Below are positions 24,201 to 39,200 of a DNA stretch of 64,000 nucleotides, one piece after another. The notes under the pieces are model-generated. The model was not told the DNA's origin. It saw only the letters and a program-made list of their open reading frames with translations, and made no database searches. The stretch is from Penelope pileata (taxonomy: Eukaryota > Chordata > Aves > Galliformes > Cracidae). Numbering within the stretch: the stretch's first letter is position 1; each line of letters starts with the position of its first letter. The stretch is taken from the NCBI GenBank assembly GCA_013396635.1, contig WBMW01003131.1, forward strand, positions 1 through 64,000, read 5' to 3'. The translations under genes were made by a program, and so were the position numbers.

Positions 24201-27200
24201 CGGGGCTTCCCTCCTCTCACCCCCTCCAACCCGCCAGGCAGAGAAGCAGCCCAGCCCCAAGCACTCACTGGGACAAGGATCACTGTTGCAGAAATCCACT
24301 TGGACATCGTTCCCCTCGCATCGGCGACCCCCGAGCTGCGGGGCAGGGTCTGAGCAGCGGCGTGTCCTCTGCCTGCTGCCGCCGCTGCAGGATGCGCTGC
24401 AGGCACTCCAGCTGCCCCACGGCGCCCACCTCCCGTCCACTGCGGAGAAAGGCACAGCTCAGCCCCCGAGGTAGAGGCAGCGGGGCGAGTCAGAGCTGCA
24501 GCAGGGTGGCACTGACTGCAGGATGTTACTGGCCATCTGCAGAACATCTCAGGGGTTTCTACACAAGGATTTCTGGGAGTGGAAGCTGGAGAGAAGCACG
24601 GTGTGTCTTTAGGTGTGCTGTAAGCCTGATTACGTTCATGGTCAGGGATGGCTGAGTCCTCGCCTTCATTCAAGCAGATACCTCATGCTTCATGTACCTG
24701 TACGCAGAGCAGTCCCTGCAATCACCCTGGGCAGAGGGTAGCTCCCATGCTACCCCAACCCCAGCCTTCAGCTGTGGGCCCTGGCTGCAGCCGCAGTGTG
24801 TGACCAGCACACCACCTGCCTGCTCCCTGCCCGCTGCTCAGACAGCTTAGAGCTGCGTTACTGCACGACAGCCAGCGCTGAGCTTCTGGCCAGCAGGGTC
24901 TGTCCTCCGCAGCACGGTGGCACAAAGCACTGTGTCAGCATCCACGGCAGCACATGACTGGGTGGCTGGGGGCCGACTGACCACACACCAGCTGCAAACA
25001 CAGCACCCTCAGCAGAGCTGCACCTGCCAGGCAATGTGCAGCACCAGCAACCTGTCCCAAGGTCGGTTCTCACTTCTGCCCCTGATAGCACCGTGGGACT
25101 CAGCTCAGATCTGGCATGTGCAAGGTGGGGTGGGGCCAGAGGGACCTCGCTGAGCTGCCACATGTTCCACTTCATTGCATTGCCCATCTCCCCTGCACTC
25201 AGCCAAGTGCAGAGGTCCTATTTCAAAGCGAGTGTTCCTATCCAGTCATGAAGGACTCATTGAAATGTGGAAGAAAAGGATAAATGAGGAAGAGAACCTA
25301 GGAAAACAAAAACATTTAGGAAAGCTGTAGTTTAACTGCTGCGATTCAGAATGCTGCTCTTGAACAGTGGCGGCATGGAGGAGGGGGGAGAAGGACAGGG
25401 GAAGAAATCCCATGTGCGAGGGTCTGCAGAGGGATGCTGAAGATAGCGGGAAAGACCCCTGAAAACAGAAGGCTCGAACGGAATTGTTTCAGGGATCGCA
25501 GTCTTAGAACCGAGAAGCGTTCAGTACAAACGAAGCAGGAGTTGCCAGGCGCCAGGCGCCTTACCTGGGCAGGGCCTCGTGCTGCAGAGCTGCCGCTGCG
25601 TGCCGGGCCCGCGGCACTGCGACCCGCCGTGTGCCGGAGCGGGGCTGCTGCACAGCCGCAGCCGCGTCCGCGCGCCCGTCCCGCAGCTCTCGCTGCACGC
25701 GGCCCAGGGCTGCCAGGGGCTCCACTCGCCGTCAACTGCAAAGGCAGCACAGGCAGAGCTGTTTAAACCACACAGCTGCTTTAACTACATGGCGAGGGTG
25801 AAAAAGAAGAAAGCAACAACAGAAATAACCAAACAAAAAAACAATCAACAACAAAAAGCCTCTTCCTTTTTTAGTACCAACAAATAAAATACTCTGAATA
25901 AGCCCTTAGCAACATTCACCTCAAGCTACAGCTGAGCCAGAGAAGAAGTTTCCAAGACAGCAAGACAGCGATTCTTTCCTTTTCGTCCTCTGAATACATC
26001 ACTTCACCCGATTACAACCCCTGAGCCGCAGAACCCGACGCTCTGCTCCAGCCCGGTGCTGCCTCACACGGCTGGGGTGTGACGGCCTCGCGCCAGGCCG
26101 CAGGCCTCGGCCCTGAGCAGCACGGTGCCTGCAGAGAGCAACGCGGGGAAACGAGCCTCAGGCTGCAGGCAGACACCTGGCTCCGTGGCGGCAGCGAAGC
26201 CGGGGGAATGGGAATAGTGAATCCGATGGAAACCGTGCAGAAGGGAACTTGCCCCTGGTGACAGGCTGTGAATAAACACCCTGTCAAACGCAGCAGGCAG
26301 GACCAAGATGGGAAAGAAACCTTAACGTGCAGGTAGCGAGGAGAAACACGCGCGGCCAAAAGTTTAAAAAGCAGCAGAAAAATCAGCTAATGTCTTAAAT
26401 CAGCAATTAGTGTGCTTTTACATGGCCTTTTTATCTTTTTTTTTCTTTCATTTTAATAGGCTTTGCAGGATAGGTTAGAGTAGCAGATGTTACTCTGTAA
26501 GCACATGGGTTAGAAACACTGAAAAACACTTAAATACAACACTAACATCTTTCTGTGGGAGGAAAAAGAAATTGCTGAACACTGTATTTAGTTTTACGAT
26601 TTCTATTTCCAAGAAGTACTGCCGTTCAATACATTACCATTTTCTAACGTTAGTTAAAAAAACCCTGGGAGTGTGGTTTTTTTTTTAAGCTAACAAATTG
26701 AAACAAGCTGAAAGAATTTATGTTTGAAGAAGAAAAAATTCAATATAAGAAGCCCCTTACGTAGCCAGTTCCAAACTGACCTTCCCTTACCTGGGCAGGG
26801 CCCAACGTTGCACACGACAGCACCCACAGCGCTGCCATCACATGGCTTCCCACCGTGCTGGGCTGGTGGGTTACTGCAGGTTCTGGTTCTGGTCCTGTTC
26901 CCTTGTCCACAGCTCTTTGAACACTCTTCCCACAGCCCCCATTCTGACCAGTTGCCATCAACTAAAAACCAGAGAATTACAGCTTTAATTAATTTTTTTT
27001 TTTAAACAGTATATACAGAAATTTCCATCTTGTTAGAAAATCCACCTGTTTCAAAGGCCCACGATGATAATATTACGGGGGCACTTGACGTAAGGCAAAC
27101 TAAAAACATCAGTTCATTCAGTACCTGGGCACGGCCTGCCGCGGCAGCTGCGCACGTCAGTGTCGGGCCCCTCGCACGGCCTCCCGCCGTGAGCTGGAAG

Positions 27201-30200
27201 GGGGCTGCTGCACCGCCGAGCGCGCTCCTGAACGCCCCGACCGCACGTTACGCTGCACGGCTGCCACTCAAGCCAATTCGAAAATCCACCGTGCACTGCA
27301 GTGGGAAAAACAACGCCCTGCTGAGAAGATGTACTTGTGGTGATAGTTCTTTGACAGAGCAAAGATGAAGACGCGCTTCAGAAGCCACACTCGGAAATCC
27401 AACTTGCTTCGTATCTTCTTTACTGGAGAAATGTCTTACTACAGCTCAGAGAACACACCTCAGCTGCTCTGAAATAGCTTCTGTTCTTAAATGCTTTTCT
27501 TTAGAGATATGATTAAGTAATGATGTATGTTCTGAGGATGGGATCTAGCTCAAGATCCTTTCAGTATTATTCATGTCTCTCATTCCTTCATGTTCGTCTA
27601 TCTTGCACAGCTGAATGAGCGCAACAGAAGGAACAGAACGTGAAACATGAACCCACTGAGAACTCAGACCAGGTCTGACATGCACCTTCTGTGTACATGG
27701 AAGAGGTAAGACAAAAACTTGCTCTTCCTCTCAGTTAACGCTGGAATCTACTGGTTTGACAGTCACCGTCTTCTATTTCGTGCACCTACCCTGGACAGTC
27801 AGCAGAACTCTAACGAGCACAGATCCCATCGGGTTCCTTGCCACACACTCATATTCAGACGTATCTTCCTTCCGTGCCGCTGCGATGTGCAGGGAGCCGT
27901 TGGCCAGGACAGTCACCCTCTCATCGCTCACAAGTGGCTGGCCCTGGCGGGACCACCTGATGGCTGGAGGGGGCTCTCCGCTGGCCTGGCAGTTCAGCAC
28001 TGCTGTGGCACCAGCTTCAACAACAGTCTCTGCAGGCTCAACGGTGATGACCGGAGGACCTGAAAGTGAAAGGCTTTAGGCAGTAGCACAAGGGTACATT
28101 TCTTCATTGTAGTAAATGCTACAGGTCTAGTCAGAAAGAGAGCAAAACAACCTCGTCTGTTTATTTTGACCATTATTGTTGATCTTCCACTGTCAAATGA
28201 TAGGATACACACAAGTTAAAACAACACCGATAGGCTGTTCTTAATGTGTAGCAACTTGGGGGCCAAGGTTGGGACGGGAACACTGTCTTCTTATATTGCT
28301 TTTAATAAAACCTGCAGGAAGACGCTATTAATCATGCCATGAGGCAACTGAGATGTAAGTAACACATCCACACTGCTTGAAGCTATCACCTCAACCATCA
28401 GTGAAAAAAATTCTACCACCAGTAGAAAAAAATAATTCCAAAACATAATTCCTGCAAAACATAAAACATAGTCAGAGAAGACTGGAATTCATCTCATGTA
28501 ACTTTCTCAATTTAAAGGTTAGGTCTACTTTAATCCAGCTGTACACACAACTAAGAGAAACGAGCCCCTTCGGAAGGTGATTAATTCCCACCTACGCTGG
28601 TTTCTAAGACGAATGGGCTGCACCACCCTCCACGTGCTTTCCTTCTTTGACCTCAGTTGCTAGCTTGACTCCTAATGATGAAAGATGAGATGAATCTTAA
28701 CCTGAAGTGCCCAAACTCCATAACTTCAAAGGGAGCTACAAATACCTATCCAAAGGGAGATTACTGCTCCAGTCTAGTGGTATGAGACTTAATTTTGCAT
28801 CTTACTCTGAAGGGTGAGTGTCAGACTGCGTTCCACCACACCAGCGTCATTAGTTGCCACACACTTATAGTCACCAGCATCTTCGTTCTGAAGAACAAAA
28901 AGCAAAGAGTCATACACCCTGTCAGCATGCATGTTTCAAGGGTTTCAGTTCACAGTGCACCGCAAGTGAGCGAATTTTCTGCAGTACAACATGCAGCACT
29001 GGATTCTAAGAGGCACCATGTTAGATTCTACAGTATCCAAGCATTCTGCCTTTATTAACAGATGATACTGTCAATTATTTTTACTTCATTTTTTATTTCC
29101 TTCAATTCCTTAATTCTGAGGATCAGATTTCTTTTTCTCAAGGGAGAAAAACTGTTTTTAACTCTATTTTACAATACAGATGTGAAATTATGGCAGGGAT
29201 TGTGGGGGAAGGATCTTGTCATTCATATCAGGAATTTGGATGCTACGAGGTTTGCAGCTGGAAAACTCAATTGCTTTTCAGCTGACCTGACTGGGCAGAA
29301 ACCAAGGCTCTTTTCAGGTCCAAAGAAAAAGTTCCTATTTAATTGGGCATCATCAGGATTTCATACACCACATGTATGAAATACTAGATACAGTCTTTCT
29401 AACAATTAAAGAGAACGATATTTCCCTGATTTTTGTCACAATAATTTGAGTATGTTTCTAGTCTGAATTAAACCAATATTTGTCAAAGGTACAAGCAAAA
29501 CTGAATTAAATGTCTAGCCTGCATCATTTGTCATCTTTCAAAATGATGCGACCTGGAACACCTTTATTAACAACACCAACATTATGTAACAGACCAGTGA
29601 CTCACTACAGTGCCGTAGATAGCAAGGGAACCATTGTCAAGCTGTCGGATCCTGCTGCTAATCTGAACGCCCACTCCTTTTTTGCTCCACTGGATGGCTG
29701 GAGGTGGATCCCCTCTGACTTCACAGTTCAGCATAGCGTTGCCACCCAAGGGCTCAATTCGGCTAGGATGGTAATCCTCTTTGAAGACTGGAGGCTCTGA
29801 AAAAACAAATGATAGCAAGCAAACAGCAGAGTCAACATAAAATGCCCTGAGTGGAATGGTTCAAAGGAATCATTCATCCCTGACTTTAGGACCTGTAAAA
29901 TATTAATTTTAAACTGTTTCTATTTTTTTTCCATTCATCCATAGACCAGGTATCAAATGTGTGTACAGATTGAGAGAAGAAGAGCATCCCTGCCGAGAAG
30001 GACGTGGGGGTCCTGGTAGATGAAAAGCTGCATGTGAGCCAGCAGTGTGCCTGCAGCCCGGAAGGCCAATGGTATCCTGGGCTGCACCAACAGGGGGGTG
30101 GCAGCAGGGCAGGGAGGGGACTGTCCCCCTCTGCTCTGCCCTTGTGAGGCCCCACCTGGAGCACTGTGCCCAGTGAGGCCCTGTCCCAGGTTGCCCAGAG

Positions 30201-33200
30201 CTGTGGGTGCCCCATCCCTGGAGGTGTCCAAGGCCATGGATGGGCCCCAGGCAGCCTGAGCTGGGGCTGGGTGGGGGGCACCCAGCCCATGGCAGTGGTT
30301 GGAACTGGGTGGGCTTGAAGTTCCCTTCCAACTCAAGCCACAGCTACTGTTATTTATACATACCTTTGACATACACAAAACCAATAGCTTTGATTGAGCC
30401 AACTGTGTTTTCCGCTGTGCACACATAGGTCCCAGAGTCATCTTTAGATGCTCTTTCAATAACAAGTTCACTGTGTCCACTTACATCATCGTACTGTGCT
30501 GAAGGGAGAACACACAGTAAAGGATTAATTGGATGATTTTAAACACACGTCTCAAAAACTGGTATTTCTTAAGACTGAATTATAGTGCTATTCAGCATCA
30601 CTGCACAATGGCACTGTGCCACTTCATTTCTGAGAAATCTCAGAAATGCACAGAATAGTCACAGCTACATCTGCCCACATGAATGTATTTACTTAAATTG
30701 TCTTTTAATTTCCAGCTTCGTGAATCTGTATTCTGTGCACTGCTGAGGTTTTGTTCATATTTGAGAGAATCAGCTTTAGTTGTTGGATGTTCAGTAATTG
30801 TCATCAGAGTGTTTTTAATGTGTTACATTATTGGCTATGGAATAGGGACAATTTCTTAATTATGCTTCATGCAGCTGTGTCTCAGAGACAATTTAATTAC
30901 ATGATTGCATAATATTGGATATTCCTCACTGAACCACTGCCTAACAAGCTTATTGTCTCTAGGTTTTTCTCTTCCTTATCCTAAACTAATTGCAGTGCTG
31001 TGAGGGGAAAAAATTTAGAGCAGAATGACCACAATAAGTCAGTGTTTCCCACCTGGAATAATGTTATTGTTAAAAGTCCATGTTATTTTGGGTGTAGGTA
31101 TCCCAGTCGCTTTGCAATTTAATCTAAGTTGTTCTCCTTTAGTCACAGCTACATCTCCAGGCAGTTCAGTAAAAGCTGGGAGCACATGAACTACGAGGGT
31201 GACAGTATGTGTGTCTTCTCCAGCAGCATTGTTAGCAACACAGGTGTAAGTCCCAGAATCTGCAGGCTGAAAGAAAGCGTGTTGGGAAAACTTCAGTTGT
31301 GATATATCCTACACAACATTATCACTTGTAATGACAATGGAATCTTAAAACGTTTGGAAACAGCTTCGGTAGAAATGTTCATCTGAACTCTTGCTGCCTC
31401 TATATTTGGAAGATGTCCTACACTTATTTTTGTCCATTCTGAGAGTTTATCACTACAAGTTTTTTACAGATATTTTACTCCACAGTGGAAAATGGAATGT
31501 TTATGAAGAATTTGGAATATTAAGAACAAGAAAATGAAGAAATAAAAGACTAGTCCAGAAATTGGTGAAAATGAAGTAGAGTCGCATTCTGTCCAAACAA
31601 GTCACGTCTTAAATTTAGAGAACTTACAACAACATTGTCCACAATGAGGTCTCCACCTGGCACAACCCTGTATTTTCCCACCATCTCTGTTAAGAGCGTA
31701 TTGTCCTTCTTCCAGTTTATTGTTGGTGTTGGAATCCCATCCACCACACAGGCCAGAACTGCACGGGAGTCCTCCACGACTGAGTACTGTGCCTCTGTAC
31801 TGTGAATCTTGGGTGGAACTGTGAAAAGGTTTATATATAGAAGATATTTTAAATATATATATATTTTAAATTTACTGTAAAAGCATACAATACTGGATTG
31901 AAGAAATTTGGATCTTCTGTATTGTTCCTTGTATCCACCATGACTATCCATTAACCACGCCAGCGAAACGTGTGAAATCCATGCATCAAAGCAGAAATTG
32001 ACTTAAGGGAATGTAATGCTCTTCCTAAGTTCAAGCAACTGGCTGATACTACAAATCAATAAAAATCACACACTAAGTAGCACAATTTTCCTGATCTTCT
32101 CCTTAAGACCTCCTAGCTCCTCACCCTCCATAGGCCCACGCTGTCATATTATACCTTGTTTCCACACAGCCTCACCCACCGTGCACAACGAGCTCCATGC
32201 TGGAACTGCTGGACCCTGCCAGGTTCGCAGCGGCACACGTGTAACGGCCTGCGTCAGCAGGCTGCACAAACACCATCTGCAGTGCTCCGCTGCTAAGGAC
32301 CCTTCTTCTCATGGACTCCATCACTTGCTGGCCATCTTTGTGCCAGCTGATCTCTGGCCCAGGGTAGCCTTCGGCCTCACACTGCAGAGTGACTGACTGA
32401 TCAACAGGAACAACATACTCCTTCGGGTGGGATTTGATGACTGGAGGGACTGAAAAAGGATTAAGAAAATTTTTAAAAAGAATGAGATGATGTAAGAACC
32501 ATAGAACACTTCAATTCTTTGTGAAAACAATCCTAAAAGCATACTTTGATCCTAAAGTAGATGGACAACTAAAGGGAACATGCCTCCTGGGCTCTGCTCC
32601 GTGTCACATCAAAGAGGGAAGCATTAGGACCTTATGTGCTGCTCACATTTAGGTTTTGGCTAACAGGAAGAGTACGTGAATCTCTTGTCTGTAAATCACT
32701 CCAAGAGTTTAGAATATGATTTACCTTGAACTTTCAGTTTGATCTTTCCCAGAGCAGTGCCAGCTGGATTCTGAGCAACACACGTGTAAGTGCCAGCATC
32801 TTCAACAGCTGATTTTGCAATGTGTAAACTGCCACTGGGAAGAACCGTGTAACTGTTCTCTGAAACAAACATAAGCAAAGTATGACTTTTTTTCTTTTCA
32901 AAAAGAATGAGTTTGGACATTCACAAAGCAGAGAGAAAGTTTCAGAGTTCCAGTAAATGGGGCTGAATTACAGGCTGTAAGAGGATACCTGCTGTGATCA
33001 CACCGATGCCCTCCTTCTGCCATGTTACTATGGGTTGAGGCGCTCCCGTTGCTTCACACGGTAACAGAATGGGATTGTTCACAATGACATCCAGAGTTCC
33101 TGGCTGAGTTTGGATAATCGGTGGCTCTGTGGAAGAAAATAGAAGGCAAAATGCCAACTGGTAAACTTTCAAGGCTAGAAAATATGGAAGACACTAAAAT

Positions 33201-36200
33201 TACAAAACCTGAGGGTCTGAGAAGGCTGAATCAGCAACAGCTGGATTCAGCATCCTTACAAACTGCTCAGTAGAAGAGCTCTTCTACCGACAGCCCCATC
33301 TGTGCTCACCCTTAGTCTGCAGCTCCACCACGTATTACACAGCCAATGCTTTCTGACAGAAAGGGTTTTCTCTTTGGCTTCCAACTTACCCTGAACATGA
33401 AGGGTGGTGTGTCTGTGGGCAGAGCCAGCCGCGTTCCGGGCCACGCAGGTGTACCGACCGGCATGCGCCAGCTGAGCAGCAGGAATCTCAACAGCACCTG
33501 CAGCAGAGAGACAGTGTGTTACAGCACACAGCAGGGCCCTGCAGGCATGGAGAGGTCTCTTGCAATACTCATCTTAAGAGGTCTATATTTTTATTCTAAA
33601 AAAAACTGGACAGGGCTTTATTGGAGGAGTTGTTTGTATCCAATTAGTTACTTCTAGACGTGCACAATCAACCTCTTTTGCTATTTTTCTGTATCTGAAC
33701 TCCAGCCATGCAAAGTACCTGAAGAGAGAATTCTGTGGCCATCTCCTCTGGGAAGCAATTTAATGCCATTTTTGGTCCAATGAACTGAGGGAACAGGAAC
33801 CCCTGACGCACTGCAGGAAATTACTACTGGAGACAGCTTCGTTACCAGGAGATCTGTGGCTTCATCTGCTATGGATGGGGGCACTAAAATGAAGACCAGT
33901 GTTACTTGTTCATTTTCATTTTTTATGAATTCTTCAAACTAACTTCTTATCTTTCTCGGGAATAACAGAGACTTGAGAATATCAGGATATCATAAAATAA
34001 ACATGAAAATCTCATCCTAATTTTGGTATATCCCAAAGAAATTCTAGCTGCCATACGTGTAATAGCGATATCCCCTCTACCTTGAACAGTGAGCTCAACT
34101 GCTCTTCGATCTTCTCCAGCATCATTGGACACAGAGCACTCATAGACAGCAGTGTCATCCACAGTGGGAGAAATGATTACTAAGGAACCTGAAGACAGAA
34201 GCCTGAACAAAGAAAAGAGAAGAAAGTAAAAGCCATTGAAATACTCCTTTTCTTCTCAGGTAATCAGATAACGGATTGTGCTGGCTATGTAAGATTACAT
34301 TTACGTATGCCTAGTTTTTAAAGTACCAAATTAATCCTTGAAAATTTTAAACTCACAATGAAAAGGAAACATCCCTCACCTGTAAGTATTCTGGTTCTGG
34401 TCAAGACTAAGCAGATGACCATTCTTTTTCCAGCTAACTGCTGGCCTGGGAATTCCAGTGGTTTCGCAGGGCAAAGTGGTCTGCACATTTACAGTAACTG
34501 TAATGTTGGTATGTCCAGGGGCAATAGCTGGAGGAACTAAGGACAAACAAAACCTAATTATTCAGAATAATTATATGCACATGCACACACACCCCTCGTA
34601 GCTATATACACAGAGCCGTGCTGCCTGAACACCTATACTTGGGAGGGGCTTTTTACAAGGATAGATAATGACAGGACAAGGGGTAATGGCTATAAACTGG
34701 AAGAGGGCAGATTTAGACCAGATATAAGGAAGAAATTCTTCCCTGTGAGGGTGGTGAGACACTGGAACAGGTTGCCCAGAGAAGTTGTGGATGCCCCCTC
34801 CCTGGCAGTGTTCAAAGCCAGGCTGGATGGGGCTTTGGGCAACCTGGTCTGGTGGGAGGTGTCCTTGCCCGTGGCAGGGGGTTGGAACAAGGTGATCTCT
34901 AAGGTCCCTTCCAACCTGAACCATTCTATGATTCTATGATTCTATGATACTTGGATTTTATAAACAGAGTAACTTGGTGGTAATGAACTTACCAAACATG
35001 CAGTATAGGATGTGTCAAGTCTCTCTATTTCTACTTCGTGTGCACAATAACAAGGAATAAATATTTTCTTTTCATAGACATTTGGGTTGTATTTCTAAGG
35101 TTGTAGACACCCCCCCCTCTTTTTTCTTTTTTAAATAGAGCAACTGAAAAGGGGCTAAACTTAGAACTGGATCAGTCTGAACAAGAAATATGGTATAACT
35201 GGACTTCAGACGTGTGAAAACGTGTGTATTTAGCTACAACCACAACTCTTACCAAGGACCTGCAGATCAATTCGCTTGCGCGCGGTGCCAGCTGCATTAG
35301 TTGCCATGCACACGTATCTTCCTGCGTCGGCAACATGTGCGGAGGGGATGTGCAGAGACCCAGCCTCCAACACGGAGTACCTGGAACAAGGCCACACCAT
35401 TGTTCCCGCATTATTCAATCAACAGAACCATAAGCTATCCTGACAGGACAGAAGATACAGATGACTCAGGCTGCACGACCAACAGTCTCACCGCGTGGTG
35501 TCTTTACTGGGGCACACACAGTTTCCCCATTTATTACATTTATTATGACTTCATTCTTTCCCGGCATACCCATTTTCCAGAGAAGTTATGAAATCCAATT
35601 GACATAGTGCTTCTATATAAATGATGACAGATTTGCAGATGTCCAAAACACTTTTTTATGGACATTTGTTTAACCTCAAAAAAACCTCCACATATTTAAT
35701 GCTTGTATATTTTGTATTTTTCTTTAAAATGTAACTGAATTCCTAAGCGTTTGCTCAGTTCTAGTAAATGCCTAGCTAGTTCCCCCTGAAACAATCAGAA
35801 GACAGAGACCGCTTACTACAATAAACGTTGATGCCAGACTCTGTGAATAAAGTTCTACATGGAACTTTGAAACTACAGAGCATGCTCAAGGAGCTTTTGG
35901 TCCCCATGAAATTGCTTGGCTTCAGCCTAAAAACTTCAAATATCAAAAAACGTATAGACCTTCCACATTTATTGTTCAAAATCTTTTTTGTCTTTTTTAA
36001 CAGTAAAAGGGTGAAATCTTTAGTACTGCTACTTTTCTGCAGAACAACTTCTTTAAACCACTATTTCTAGTACAGTATTTTCCACATTTGGGTCGATTTG
36101 AAATTATAGCTGCGGTTCTGAGCTGTGAAAGCAAAACTCATTTACAAGCCCTAGATGTCTAATTAAGCTTTCTGTAATTAACACATTCTTAAAAAACTGG

Positions 36201-39200
36201 GATGAATATTTGTTTGCACTATTGGACTATACCTTGTACTGTTTCCATTAAAAACAGCCCCATCTTTCCTCCACAGAATTCTGGGGGGTGGCACTCCTTC
36301 TGCAATACACTCCAGAACAGCTGATGTATTTATGAGGACAACAAGAGTCTGAGGGCTGCTCTGGATTGTCGGAGCCACTGTCAATGGAAAATCCCAGATG
36401 GTGTCAGACAAAAAGCTTTAGGCTGCACTGGTTGAAAGTGGACATGTGAACAGAACTAAGTTCCTTACCATTCTGTGCAGTACACAATTGCCATGATGCA
36501 GTAGGGAATGAAAAACTAAGCCTGTCTTACATGCACTGCAAAGGTCATCTCTGCTCGTTACTGCAAGGGCCATCACGTAGCTACAACTGCGCACGAGTTT
36601 ACCATGTTTAATGCAGCAAAGTAAGGCTATGAAGTGATATCCTTGCTGTAACTAGACTATGGAGAAACAAGAATTTTATGTGGACAGCAAAGGATAGCCT
36701 TAGGGGAGGGACTCAGTGTAAGGCAGGTATACATGACTGAGTTGCTAAGAACAGAAATAGGAAAAAGATTTCTCATCATCACGAGTGTGAAAATAGAATT
36801 GTTTATCACCCATCTACAGTTGAGAAAATAAATAGGTTCACAATTAAATTCAAGAAGCACCAACAGGCCTGTGGTAATAGAGGTCAGGCTTCCAAGCCCT
36901 GTGTTCCTACCACCTCCTGCTTACAGCTGCAGAGAAGCCATGGTTTTCAAGTAACTTGCAAAACAGATGTTGAAAACAGCAAACTCCCCAAGACAGCAGT
37001 GGAATGCTTTAACAATTTGTCTAAATTTGTCCAGGAGCCCTTCTCAGCCTTGGACCTACGTGTTCAGTCTGGATGTACCCTGCCTGTGTACCAGAGGAAG
37101 GCAGGATGCACGGCAGGATGCACGGCAGGAGCACTGTCAGCCACAGAGAGAGCCGTGGCGGGTCCCCAGCTGGTCCTCTGGTGCCGGGACAGCTGTGAAC
37201 TGGGATGGTGACACGTGGGACAAGGCACGTTACCTCACAGCTCAGACACAGCCTGAGTGGCCCCACTTGCTTACAAAGAGACTACTGATGCTTCCTTGTC
37301 CCCACCTGAACCCCAGCAGAAATACCATGCAGTGGTCAAAATGCACAGGAACAGATCCATGATTTTACCATGTACTGCCAGCATGAACTCCCTGGTCATT
37401 TTTCCTGCAACATTACTTGCCACACATGTATAGCTTGCTGCATCACTGAGGTCAGCATTATTGATTTGCAGGTATCGCCCGTTGGACAGGATTCGAACTC
37501 GAGGAGATCCCTAAGGGGAGAGAGAGAGTTGGATAGATTTAATTTTACCACTGCTCTCTTCCTGAAGATAGAGCATCCTTTTGTTGCAAAGTAAGGACAG
37601 CTATGAAAGAAGGCCAAGTTAAATGGGGAACTGAATTAACAGCTAGCTTAACTTTGTTTATAGACATGAAGATAACAGGATAAACCAAGTTCTAAAAAGT
37701 TATAATTGCCTAGTGGTTCCAACTTGAAAACCCTACTGGGCCTTGCACCTGGGTAAGATGGCTTCTTGGGTTACACAGCCAAAGGGCTTTGGGGTTTTTA
37801 TAGAAAAGAGGCAACCACAATTCTTATTTTTTTCCCAAAAAAATCCATGCACACTACAGGCAGAAGAAATACAGGTTTCTCTGCACTGTTCTTCACACAT
37901 TACAGTTCTGACCAGACAAGATCCAGCACTAACTTTGCCTACTAAGTTTACTCGCCAGTATTTCTGGATAGGAGGATGTCACTTTTTCGAGTGCTACAAT
38001 GACTCTACAGCACCTGCCCAGCATCCATTTGAAGACAAAGCTTTTTTCCACAACTAGCCTGGATCAGAACTAGAAGAGTAACTGACAGAAACATGAAGTA
38101 CAAGTGCTCAAAAACCTGACTAGACAAAAAACAGTTTAAAAAAGAAAGAAAGAAAGAAAACCAGAAACACAAACTCCTTCAGCACGTGCTATGCACGCTC
38201 TGGGTCACGTTCAGATCTGACGCTCCCAGCTGTGCTGTAGCTGGATGACCTTCCCAACACAGCTACCACAGACGAGTGGAATGGCTCCGGTCCTGCTCTG
38301 CTCGGCTCTACCACCCACAGGCTCTGGTCCCACTCCAGGCACCAACAGAGATGCAGTACAGCCAGCAGCGCTGAACTCGCACAGGTGAAATGATTCACCC
38401 CCAGGCTGCATTACAGACAGCCAGATTTTGGGTCAAACTGTTATTTCATGCTGAGTACACAGCCTGTGCTTCTCAACAAAATAGCACAGAGAAGACAAAA
38501 CACGGGCAATGAAGCTATTGTTTAATTTTACACTCCACACTATGCATGTCAGAAAACCCATCTTTAAAAAAACACAAATTCAGCAACTCCTTTAGTGTTT
38601 AAATAAAGACGGATTAGGTGGTCAAGACACTCCCACCTACTTATTTTGGTAACACCCAATGTACATTTCCAAAGGAATGACGAGCATAAGGGCTGTGACT
38701 GCCAAAGCCACCCCGGGCGAGGTCTCTCTGGAGTGCCACCCCCACGGGCGGCGGTGCTGCACCATCGCACCCCTCGACAGACAAGGCCAGTGCTGACTTC
38801 TGAACCTGCGCAGCAGAAGACAACAAAGCCAGGAGGAAAGTCACCCTCTGCTACAAGGCTGTTTCAAAAAGCAGTCATGACTTAAATTGAAGTAACGCTG
38901 CAATGTGAAACCCTGACTTTCTCTAATCACCTCTTGTCACCGTGAAACCTCAACGTTTCCAAGCTAAGGAGGATCATATGCCCTATGAGCATCCATCGAG
39001 CACCTTTCTTTCCATTTATAGGGAGAGCCCTTTCCCAGAGCCCTTACTACTAGTAGGTTACCATACTTCTTTAAGGCTGAGAAAGCAACCAGGCATTCAG
39101 GGGGACAATAACGTTCTCCTGATATCTGGAGTACACATTTATACAAGCTCAGATGAAGAACAGAAAGGATGGTAGCGAACAAAAGTTATATCTGCTACAC

